Source of the DNA: 2-02-FULL-62-17 sp046153355
Lineage (GTDB): Bacteria > Pseudomonadota > Gammaproteobacteria > Burkholderiales > SG8-39
Reading direction: 5' to 3'
Assembly: GCA_046153355.1 (NCBI GenBank)
Contig: JBJXEY010000090.1
Coordinates: 1-7,858, forward strand
DNA length: 7,858 nt
The translations under genes and the position numbers were made by a program. Shown here one piece after another: positions 1 to 5,446 of this stretch; position 1 is the first letter of the stretch, and every line of letters starts with the position of its first letter. Below the pieces are notes generated by a model. The model saw only the letters and a list, made by a program, of their open reading frames with translations, had not been told where the DNA came from and searched no databases.

Positions 1-501
1 GCCGATTCACAGGTGTTCGACAATCTGTATCGCGCCGGTAAACTGGAGCTCGAACTGGTGCCCCAGGGCACCTTGGTCGAACGTCTGCGCGCGGCGGGCG
101 CTGGCATCGGCGCCTTTTACACGCCCACTGCGTTTGGCACGGAACTCGCCAAGGGCAAGGAGGCGCGGCACATCAATGGCCGTGATTACCTGCTCGAATA
201 TCCGCTGCACGCGGATTTCGCTTTGATCAAAGCCGAAGCCGCCGACCGCTGGGGAAACTTGGTGTATCGAAAAACCGCGCGCAACTTCGGCCCGGTCATG
301 GCACAGGCGGCACGCAACACTATCGTTCAGGTGAACCGTATCGTCGCCTTGGGCGAACTCGATCCTGAGGCCATCGTCACGCCGGGGATTTTCGTTTCGC
401 GCGTAGTGCGGGTACCTAATGCGGTGAGCGGCACGCGCGGCACGCCCGCCGGCGATGCGGGCGTCGGCGCCGCGGCAGGAGCGGGAGCGAGCCGCGTATG
501 A
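1..501 (+). CDS. 3-oxoacid / 3-oxoadipate CoA-transferase, subunit A (5' partial)
   Basis: The reading frame is open at the window's left edge and ends at TGA 499-501, leaving 166 residues. Family subunits are usually about 210-235 residues, so the N-terminus, including the GGFG loop that helps form the oxyanion site, lies outside the window. The visible part carries family features: a QGTLVERLRAAGAGIGAFYTP-like block (residues about 23-43 of the fragment), a GKE/GRDYLLEYPL block, ADFALIKA, and D-x-x-GNL-x-Y. Subunit A pairs with subunit B to move CoA from succinyl-CoA to a 3-oxo acid (pcaI/scoA family). It overlaps the beta gene by four bases (ATGA), indicating translational coupling. The last roughly 25 residues are an Ala/Gly-rich tail not typical of the family core. 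Acetoacetate versus 3-oxoadipate specificity cannot be told here, because no ring-cleavage genes are visible. Confidence 0.9.
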   Translation, partial: ADSQVFDNLYRAGKLELELVPQGTLVERLRAAGAGIGAFYTPTAFGTELAKGKEARHINGRDYLLEYPLHADFALIKAEAADRWGNLVYRKTARNFGPVMAQAARNTIVQVNRIVALGELDPEAIVTPGIFVSRVVRVPNAVSGTRGTPAGDAGVGAAAGAGASRV

Positions 502-1154
502 GTATCACAAAACGCACCCGCGCCGAACTTGCGCGCCGTGTGGCGCAAGATATGTTCGATGGCGCCTACGTCAATCTGGGCATCGGTTTGCCGACCATGG
601 TGGCGGATCACCTTCCGCCGGATCGTGAGATATTTCTGCACAGCGAAAACGGCGTGTTGGGCATGGGCCCGGCGCCTGCCAAGGACGAAATCGATCCCGA
701 TCTGATGAACGCCGGCAAACAGCCGGTCACCTTGCTCAAAGGCGGCGCGTTTTTCCACCATGCCGATTCTTTCGCCATGATTCGCGGCGGGCATATCGAT
801 ATTTGCGTGCTGGGCGCGTTTCAAGTCGCGCTCAATGGCGATCTGGCCAATTGGAGCACGGGTGAACCCGATGCCATTCCCGCGGTGGGTGGCGCCATGG
901 ATCTGGCGGTGGGCGCGAAGAACATCTGGGTGATGATGGAGCACCAAACGCGCAAGGGTGAATCGAAAATCGTCGAGCATTGCAGTTACCCCCTGACCGG
1001 AGCCGCTGTGGTGAAACGCATCTATACCGATCTGGCGGTGATCGATGTCACTCGCCAAGGCCTTGAGGCCTACGACCTGGTGCCCGGTTTGAGCCTGGAT
1101 GAATTGCGGAAGTTAAGCGGCGTGGCACTGCGCGCCAAAGGTGCCGCGCGCTAG
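498..1154 (+). CDS. 3-oxoacid / 3-oxoadipate CoA-transferase, subunit B
   Basis: This is a 218-residue protein, the full length expected for the pcaJ/scoB family. Residues 47-52 read LHSENG, the family active-site motif. E50 is the predicted catalytic glutamate that forms the glutamyl-CoA thioester. Other family blocks are YVNLGIGLPT (24-33), a GGAFFHHADSF block, and a QVALNGDLANW / IPAVGGAMDLAVGA stretch that closely resembles Pseudomonas PcaJ from memory. The start is ATG 498, with GGGAG at 483-487 ten bases upstream and inside the end of subunit A, so the two chains are probably made in equal amounts. It acts in the cytosol, activating a 3-oxo acid with succinyl-CoA. The following genes (OCD family, dioxygenase) are not the usual pca or ketone-body neighbours, so the physiological acid is uncertain. 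Confidence 0.93.
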   Translation: MSITKRTRAELARRVAQDMFDGAYVNLGIGLPTMVADHLPPDREIFLHSENGVLGMGPAPAKDEIDPDLMNAGKQPVTLLKGGAFFHHADSFAMIRGGHIDICVLGAFQVALNGDLANWSTGEPDAIPAVGGAMDLAVGAKNIWVMMEHQTRKGESKIVEHCSYPLTGAAVVKRIYTDLAVIDVTRQGLEAYDLVPGLSLDELRKLSGVALRAKGAAR

Positions 1155-1195
1155 AGGGCGCGGCAAACATTTGTTGTATTTAACCGGAGATTCGA

Positions 1196-2137
1196 GTGGC
1201 GATATTTCTTGATGACAAAAGCGTAGCCGGGTTGTTGGACATGCCCTCCTGCATCGCGGCGCTGGAAGATATGTTTCGCGAGAAGGCTGCGGGTCACGCC
1301 TCCAACCAACCGCGCCGCCGCGTGCCATTTCAGGGCCGCCGCTTCATGATGATGTTTGGCGCCATGGATCGAAAGGGTTATTTGGCCTTCAAGGCCTACG
1401 GCGCGGGTAAGGGCCAGGACGTGGTGCTCTACAAAGGCGGCGAGGGTATCGTCGCTTTCATTCGTTCGGGCAACCTGGGGCAGATTCGCACCGGCGCCGC
1501 CTCGGGTGTGGCCACCAAATATATGGCGCGGGCCGATGCATCTCGTCTGGGCTGTTTTGGCACCGGTCATCAGGCAGAAACGCAGATTCAGGCAATCGCC
1601 CAGGTGAGGAAACTGACCTCGATTCATGTCTATGGGCGCGATGCCGCCAAGCGCAAAGCCTTCGCCGAGAAGATGAGTAAGTTGATCGGCCAGGAAGTCA
1701 CGCCGGTGGAAACCCCTGAACAAGCGGTGAAAGGGCGCGACATCATCGTCACCATCACCAATACCGCGCAGCCACTTTTCGATGGCAAATGGGTGGAGCC
1801 GGGCACGCATATCAATGCCGCTGGCGGCAACACACGCACCAATCGCGAAATCGACGAACTCACGGTGACACGCTGCGGCATGATCGCCACCGACGACATC
1901 GATGGCGCCAAGATCGAGTGTGGCGATTTGTGCTGGCCGGTGGATCGCGGTTCGCTGGTGTGGGAAAAAGTCTATGACCTGGCGCCGATTGTCGCGGGTT
2001 TGATGCCGGGCCGGCGCTCAGACGATGAGATCACGCTATTCGAATCGCAGGGCATCGCGCTGGAAGATGCCGCCGCCGGCGCGCTGATCTATGAGCGGGC
2101 GCTGGAGAAGAAACTCGGCGTGCCCATGCCGTTTTGA
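1196..2137 (+). CDS. Ornithine cyclodeaminase / mu-crystallin family NAD(P)-dependent protein
   Basis: A 313-residue protein starting at GTG 1196, with GGAG at 1186-1189 six bases upstream. No closer in-frame ATG has a better ribosome site. Family marks are an N-terminal LLDMPSCIAALEDMF segment, K66 in YLAFKAY (the position of the family's substrate-carboxylate lysine), the IRTGAASGVATKYMAR helix (97-112), a Rossmann nucleotide loop G122-T-G124-H-Q-A127, and H-I-N-A-A-G-G (205-211) followed by E218-I-D220. D220 probably matches the catalytic Asp of ornithine cyclodeaminase. Family members include ornithine cyclodeaminase, alanine dehydrogenase, ketimine and pyrroline-2-carboxylate reductases, and the ectoine-degradation protein EutC. 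The substrate here cannot be assigned. It lies 41 bases after the CoA-transferase and 28 before the dioxygenase, in the same direction, so it is probably in one operon acting on an amino or imino acid. Confidence 0.88.
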   Translation: MAIFLDDKSVAGLLDMPSCIAALEDMFREKAAGHASNQPRRRVPFQGRRFMMMFGAMDRKGYLAFKAYGAGKGQDVVLYKGGEGIVAFIRSGNLGQIRTGAASGVATKYMARADASRLGCFGTGHQAETQIQAIAQVRKLTSIHVYGRDAAKRKAFAEKMSKLIGQEVTPVETPEQAVKGRDIIVTITNTAQPLFDGKWVEPGTHINAAGGNTRTNREIDELTVTRCGMIATDDIDGAKIECGDLCWPVDRGSLVWEKVYDLAPIVAGLMPGRRSDDEITLFESQGIALEDAAAGALIYERALEKKLGVPMPF

Positions 2138-2150
2138 TATTTAAGTAATG

Positions 2151-2155
2151 AGGAG
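2151..2155 (+). promoter_or_regulatory. Ribosome binding site that fixes the dioxygenase start
   Basis: AGGAG sits ten bases before ATG 2166 and after the earlier in-frame ATG at 2148. It therefore supports the shorter protein (MSQIVVPTK start) rather than the six-residue-longer reading. Confidence 0.75.
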
Positions 2156-2165
2156 AAGCCCAATC

Positions 2166-3260
2166 ATGTCGCAAATCGTCGTCCCCACTAAACCCATCGA
2201 AACCCCCGCCAATTGGAAGAGCGCCGCTATCGTCAAGCGGCCCACCGAATGGTTTCTGCAATTGTCCAATGAAGACATCGCCGAAATCGATGCCGCGCAA
2301 AAAGCCTGGAAGGCACGCAATCTGCCGCTTGAGGCCATGCAAAAAGCAGATTTCCCTCTGCCGCGCTTTGCCAAAATTGCCGAGCGAGCGCTTGACGCGT
2401 TGGAGAAAGGCCCAGGCTTCTTCCTCATGCGCGGCTTTCCGGTGGAGCGTTATTCCAAGGACGACGCGCGCGTGGTGTATTGGGGTCTAGGGAAGTACAT
2501 TGGCACGGCGGTCTCGCAAAGCGACGAGGGCGATTACTTGGGCGATGTGCGCGATATCAAGATGCCGGAGGGTAGTCCGCGTTTTCGCGGCTACAAAACC
2601 GCGGGCAAGTTGACCTTTCATTGCGACACCGCCGATGTGACCGGGTTGTTTGTTCTTCGCGCCGCGAAAAGCGGCGGGCGCTCACTGGTGGCAAGTTCCA
2701 TCGCCGTGCATAACGAAATCCTGCGTACGCGCCCCGATTTGTTGCATGAGTTGTACCACCCGTACGCTTGGAGCATGCAGGGCCAGGAGCGGCCCGGCGA
2801 GAGCATGTGGTATCTACAACCGCTCTTCACCATGCAGGATGGCTACTTTTCCTGTCGTTATGTGCGCGGCCACATCAAAAACGGCCAGACCTTCGCCGAC
2901 GCGCCGCGCATCACGCCCAAACAAATCGAAGCCCTGGATTACTACGACAAGATCGCCGCCGATGCGGAATTCAATTTCGCCACCGATTTTCAGCCCGGCG
3001 ATTTTCAACTGGTTAATAACCACATCGCCATGCACGCGCGCACCGCCTTCGAGGATTACCCCGAGGAGGAGCGCATGCGACACCTGCTTCGCATGTGGAT
3101 CGCGGTGCCCAACAGCCGGCCCTTGTCGCCCTTGCTTGGGAGAATCTACAAAGATCAAAAGCCGGGTGCGGTGCGCGGTGGCTTTCCTTCCAAAATTCCC
3201 GGCAAAATTGTTTTCGAGACCAGCGAACGCTGGGAAAACGAAATGACCGCCACGCATTGA
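2166..3260 (+). CDS. TauD/TfdA-family Fe(II)/2-oxoglutarate-dependent dioxygenase
   Basis: A 364-residue protein. ATG 2166 is chosen because AGGAG (2151-2155) lies ten bases upstream. The in-frame ATG at 2148 lies before that ribosome site and would add only six residues. The iron-binding facial triad is visible as H152-x-D154 (in LTFHCDT) and the distal H290 (in NNHIAMHAR). R305 and R309 (RHLLRMW) match the two C-terminal arginines of E. coli TauD (R266 and R270), which bind 2-oxoglutarate and substrate, with about four extra residues between the distal His and the arginine pair. It should oxidise a substrate with O2 while turning 2-oxoglutarate into succinate and CO2. No signal peptide is seen, so it is cytosolic. 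TauD/TfdA members act on taurine, 2,4-D, carnitine precursors and other acids, and the substrate here is unknown. It follows the OCD-family gene by 28 bases. Confidence 0.88.
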   Translation: MSQIVVPTKPIETPANWKSAAIVKRPTEWFLQLSNEDIAEIDAAQKAWKARNLPLEAMQKADFPLPRFAKIAERALDALEKGPGFFLMRGFPVERYSKDDARVVYWGLGKYIGTAVSQSDEGDYLGDVRDIKMPEGSPRFRGYKTAGKLTFHCDTADVTGLFVLRAAKSGGRSLVASSIAVHNEILRTRPDLLHELYHPYAWSMQGQERPGESMWYLQPLFTMQDGYFSCRYVRGHIKNGQTFADAPRITPKQIEALDYYDKIAADAEFNFATDFQPGDFQLVNNHIAMHARTAFEDYPEEERMRHLLRMWIAVPNSRPLSPLLGRIYKDQKPGAVRGGFPSKIPGKIVFETSERWENEMTATH

Positions 3261-3285
3261 TATTATTCAAATCTTAAATGGAAAT

Positions 3286-3370
3286 AGGCTGGTTACTTAG
3301 GTTAAATAAGCGCAAAGGCTATTAAAAGTTTAACTTTTGCATAGTTTGCCGTGCCGGCAGTAACCAACCT
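3286..3370. repeat. Nested, nearly concentric inverted repeats before the Bug gene
   Basis: In the 124-nt AT-rich gap between the dioxygenase and the binding-protein gene, outer arms at 3286-3297 (AGGCTGGTTACT) and 3359-3370 (AGTAACCAACCT) pair at 11 of 12 positions. Inside, AAAAGTT/AACTTTT (3324-3338) is a perfect inverted repeat around one central T. It is extended by CTAT/ATAG and GCAAA/TTTGC arms reaching 3312-3349, with small interruptions. All arms centre near 3328-3331. There is no GC-rich stem with a U tract, so a standard intrinsic terminator is unlikely. It may be an operator, an mRNA leader structure or a cruciform. The role is unknown. Confidence 0.6.
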
Positions 3371-3384
3371 AGATTGGGGGAATC

Positions 3385-4353
3385 GTGAAATCAAAGCATC
3401 CAATGTCCGCGCTTGCGGGGTTATTTTTTGTCGCAACGGGTTGCCTAGCGCAATCCTGGCCCGATAAACCCATCCGCCTGGTATCGGCCTACCCGCCCGG
3501 CGGCGCTGCGGATCTGGTGGCGCGCACCATCTCGCCGCGCATGAAAGAGGCGCTCGGTCAACAAGCCATCGTCGAGCATCGCGCTGGCGCCGGGGGGCAG
3601 ATCGGCGCGCAAAACGTGGCGACATCGCCACCCGATGGGCATACCTTTCTTATCACCGTTGGTCCGGCGCATTTGCTGGCCAAGTTCATTTCGAAATCAT
3701 TGCCCTACGACCCGGTAAAAGACTTCACGCCGGTCACTGCGGCCACCACCATTATTCTGGCTCTCGCCGCCAACGCGGCGTTTCCACCCAACAATGTGGC
3801 CGAGTTGATCGAATACGGCAAACGCAATCCGGGCAAGATTTCCTATGGCACCACCGCCATTGGCGGCGAAGCGCATTTGTCGATGGAATACATCGCTTCG
3901 CTGGCGGGAATCAGCGCCACGCATGTGCCCTACAAAGGCGGTGGCCCGGCGGCCACCGATCTGGTGGGCAATCACATTCCCATGCTGATATTGCCAATCA
4001 CCACGGTGATGGAGCATGTGCAAAAAGGCGCGGTAAAAATTATTGGCATTATGTATAACCGCCGCTTCCAAGGCCTGCCGCAGGTGGCTACCGTCACGGA
4101 AACCTTGCCGGCGTTTACCTCGTTTGGTTCCTGGATCGCGGTATATGGCCCGCCCAAATTGCCGCCGGCGATCGCCAATCGATTTCATGCCTACATTGCC
4201 GAGACCATGAACCTGCCTGAGATTCGTGATCGATTGGCGGGGGCCGGTACCATCGTTACCGCCAATACACCGGCGCAATTCGCCGATCAGATCGAGCGGT
4301 CGATGGATGTCTACGCCAAACTCGCGCGCGCGGCCAATATCAAGCCTGAGTAG
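3385..4353 (+). CDS. Bug/TctC-family tripartite tricarboxylate transporter substrate-binding protein
   Basis: A 322-residue periplasmic binding protein. It starts at GTG 3385, preceded by GGGGG at 3376-3380. The internal ATG at 3403 has no ribosome site and would remove the lysine-rich n-region of the signal peptide. Residues 1-22 form a Sec signal peptide with likely signal peptidase I cleavage after CLA (A22), before QSWPDKPIRLV, the standard start of mature Bug proteins. Family blocks are YPPGGAADLVAR (36-47), VEHRAGAGGQIGA, the DGHTFLITVGPAHL segment, a YGTTAIGGEAHLS loop and VPYKGGGPAATDLVG. Bug proteins bind carboxylates or related small molecules in the periplasm and feed TctAB-type permeases or act as sensors. 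No permease genes are adjacent, which is common for orphan Bug genes. It may capture the substrate of the upstream enzymes, but the 124-nt gap leaves open a separate promoter. Confidence 0.93.
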   Translation: MKSKHPMSALAGLFFVATGCLAQSWPDKPIRLVSAYPPGGAADLVARTISPRMKEALGQQAIVEHRAGAGGQIGAQNVATSPPDGHTFLITVGPAHLLAKFISKSLPYDPVKDFTPVTAATTIILALAANAAFPPNNVAELIEYGKRNPGKISYGTTAIGGEAHLSMEYIASLAGISATHVPYKGGGPAATDLVGNHIPMLILPITTVMEHVQKGAVKIIGIMYNRRFQGLPQVATVTETLPAFTSFGSWIAVYGPPKLPPAIANRFHAYIAETMNLPEIRDRLAGAGTIVTANTPAQFADQIERSMDVYAKLARAANIKPE

Positions 4354-4392
4354 GCGTTGCGTGTGATCAGATTGGTACGTGCGCCGTTGAAT

Positions 4393-5307
4393 TTACCTCG
4401 CCCGCCATTCCCCCAACGCCAGCGGAATATCCGACAGCGCCGCCAGCATTCTCACCCCTTCAATTGATCGCTTGCTGCGTTGCCAGATACTTCCGCCTGC
4501 CCAAAGCTGGATTCTCGGATCCAACTGCCGGCGCAGCTCGGCTACGTTTGCCAACGCAATATTGAGTTGAATCGCGGTGCTAAACGATATGCCAACCACG
4601 TCGGCGCCATGTGCACGCGCGGCATTGGCTATTTCTCGCCCTGGGGTTTGTACCCCAAGCGAAATACATTGCGCACCCTCTACCGCGATACACGCCTGCG
4701 CCATCAATAAGCCCAGTTGATGTTCTTCGCCGGGCAGCGTGGTGAGCAATACTCGCGGCGGTTGCGAGGCCTGCGGCATCGAGCCAATGGCATGGCGCAA
4801 CAGGTGCTGCACCTGTTCGGTATACAAATGTTCTTCGAATATCGCCAAGCGCCCTTGCGCCCATTCGGCGCCGACGGCGATATTGAGCGAGGCGATCACC
4901 TCGTTGACAAACTGCTTCAAACCTAATCGTGAGAGCAGCATTCCCAGGCATTCGCGCAGTTCGCTGGCGCGATGCGCTTTGATAAGCCCTAGTACTTCGC
5001 TCTCCAGGGGCGAAAGGGATTGCGCTTGCGCGCTATCGCCATGGATTTCGCCCAGTTGCGCTTCCAACTCCGCGCGTGGCGCGGCGACCACTTTGCCTGG
5101 CCGCATACCCCTATCCATGAGGCGCCGGATAAGGCGCAGCTTCGCAACTTGCTCGGCCGGGTAGAGACGCTCGCCATTGCTGTCCCGAACCGGCTGCGGA
5201 AAGCCGTAACGGCGCTCCCAAACGCGCAGCGTGTCCTTGGACAAGCCGGTTTCGCGCTCAACCGTGCTGATATTCGCTGAATAATCAGAAGCTTCCAAGG
5301 CTGTCAT
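4393..5307 (-). CDS. litR: MerR-family cobalamin-binding transcriptional regulator (LitR/CarH type photoreceptor)
   Basis: A 304-residue regulator in three parts. The N-terminal MerR winged helix (about residues 9-75) has ISTVERETGLSKDTLRVWERRYGFP and an RLYP wing. A helical B12-cap domain spans about 98-178, and a Rossmann-like B12-binding domain about 183-300. The cap carries W149-x9-E159-H160, the Wx9EH signature of adenosylcobalamin photoreceptors. E194-x-H196-x-x-G199 is the base-off, His-on cobalamin motif, and the S241-F-S243 and G271-G272 loops fit the nucleotide-tail pocket. In Thermus and Myxococcus CarH and in class I LitR, the dark adenosylcobalamin-bound tetramer represses and light breaks it up. 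Here the residue after W149 is Ala, whereas T. thermophilus CarH has His132, the light-state cobalt ligand. The start ATG at 5307 has AGGA four bases upstream, inside operator 1, so autoregulation is likely. It is divergent from folE2 and convergent with the Bug gene (39-bp gap). The symbol is by family; the regulon is inferred. Confidence 0.88.
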   Translation of the reverse strand: MTALEASDYSANISTVERETGLSKDTLRVWERRYGFPQPVRDSNGERLYPAEQVAKLRLIRRLMDRGMRPGKVVAAPRAELEAQLGEIHGDSAQAQSLSPLESEVLGLIKAHRASELRECLGMLLSRLGLKQFVNEVIASLNIAVGAEWAQGRLAIFEEHLYTEQVQHLLRHAIGSMPQASQPPRVLLTTLPGEEHQLGLLMAQACIAVEGAQCISLGVQTPGREIANAARAHGADVVGISFSTAIQLNIALANVAELRRQLDPRIQLWAGGSIWQRSKRSIEGVRMLAALSDIPLALGEWRAR

Positions 5308-5322
5308 TTTGTCCTAGACAAA
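5308..5322 (+). promoter_or_regulatory. Operator 1, predicted site for the LitR/CarH-like regulator
   Basis: TTTGTCCTAGACAAA is a dyad (TTTGTC-CTA-GACAAA). Read in the folE2 direction it matches operator 2, read in the opposite direction, at 14 of 15 bases. It covers the -35 (TAGACA) of the predicted folE2 promoter and also holds the AGGA ribosome site of the regulator on the minus strand. It abuts the regulator's start codon. Confidence 0.7.
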
Positions 5323-5343
5323 TTGTTAATATTTAGCTAATAT
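5315..5343 (+). promoter_or_regulatory. Predicted sigma70-type promoter of folE2-cfa-DUF2878
   Basis: The -35 TAGACA (5315-5320, 5 of 6 to consensus), a 17-bp spacer and the -10 TAATAT (5338-5343, 4 of 6). Transcription would start near 5350, giving a leader of roughly 97 nt before ATG 5447. The -35 lies inside operator 1, which suggests repression by blocking RNA polymerase. Confidence 0.55.
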
Positions 5344-5349
5344 TGTCGT

Positions 5350-5378
5350 ATTATATCGATTAACGGCATTTTTGCCTA
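5350..5378 (-). promoter_or_regulatory. Predicted sigma70-type promoter of the regulator gene
   Basis: On the minus strand, a perfect -10 TATAAT (5355-5350), a 17-bp spacer and the -35 TAGGCA (5378-5373, 4 of 6). The -35 starts at the eighth base of operator 2, exactly as the folE2 -35 does in operator 1. The start would be near 5343, giving a leader of about 35 nt. The two promoters overlap and fire in opposite directions. Confidence 0.6.
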
Positions 5379-5385
5379 GGACAAA
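5371..5385 (-). promoter_or_regulatory. Operator 2, inverted copy of operator 1
   Basis: On the minus strand it reads TTTGTCCTAGGCAAA, differing from operator 1 by one base (A to G). Its centre (5378) is 63 bp from that of operator 1 (5315), about six helical turns, so both would face the same side of the DNA. It covers the predicted -35 (TAGGCA) of the regulator promoter and lies in the folE2 leader. Confidence 0.7.
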
Positions 5386-5446
5386 TTTAAGAAGTTCGCA
5401 TTTTCGCACTGACATCGCTTTATCTATCAATAGAAACGGACCCAGT

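Noticed and set aside
327..1058. Long minus-strand open frame (243 codons) opposite the CoA-transferase genes
   Set aside because: It is antisense to two well-conserved genes, has a His/Arg/Ala-rich composition typical of mirrored GC-rich codons, and shows no recognisable domain.
1151..1810. Minus-strand open frame (219 codons) opposite the OCD-family gene
   Set aside because: The plus-strand frame encodes a clear family protein. The antisense product resembles nothing and has no ribosome site or promoter.
2650..3246. Second plus-strand frame (198 codons) inside the dioxygenase gene
   Set aside because: Its translation is rich in Pro, Arg, Ser and Cys with no domain, while the overlapping frame carries the iron-binding triad.
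3430..3447. Lipoprotein signal (ATGC lipobox, C20) in the Bug protein
   Set aside because: Ala at the -3 position is weak for a lipobox, and cleavage after CLA just before QSWPDKPIRL matches the normal processed start of Bug proteins.
3697..4278. Minus-strand open frame (193 codons) opposite the Bug gene
   Set aside because: Antisense shadow of a clear Bug protein, with no independent support.
4354..4392. Bidirectional terminator between the convergent Bug and regulator genes
   Set aside because: Only weak GGCG/CGCC pairing and no T tract are seen in this 39-bp gap.
5325..5354. MerR-style promoter with TTGTTA and TATTAT separated by 20 bp
   Set aside because: A long spacer would suit MerR activation, but no operator lies in that spacer. 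The 17-bp promoters with -35s inside the paired sites fit better and are symmetrical.
5372..5446. Longer folE2 beginning at TTG 5372 (25 extra residues)
   Set aside because: The TTG lies inside operator 2, the added residues do not resemble FolE2 N-termini, and ATG 5447 gives the usual start.
5308..5446. Zur box or pterin riboswitch upstream of folE2
   Set aside because: The AT-rich dyads here do not fit the Zur consensus I know, and no conserved riboswitch core is recognisable. The paired 15-mers explain the symmetry better.
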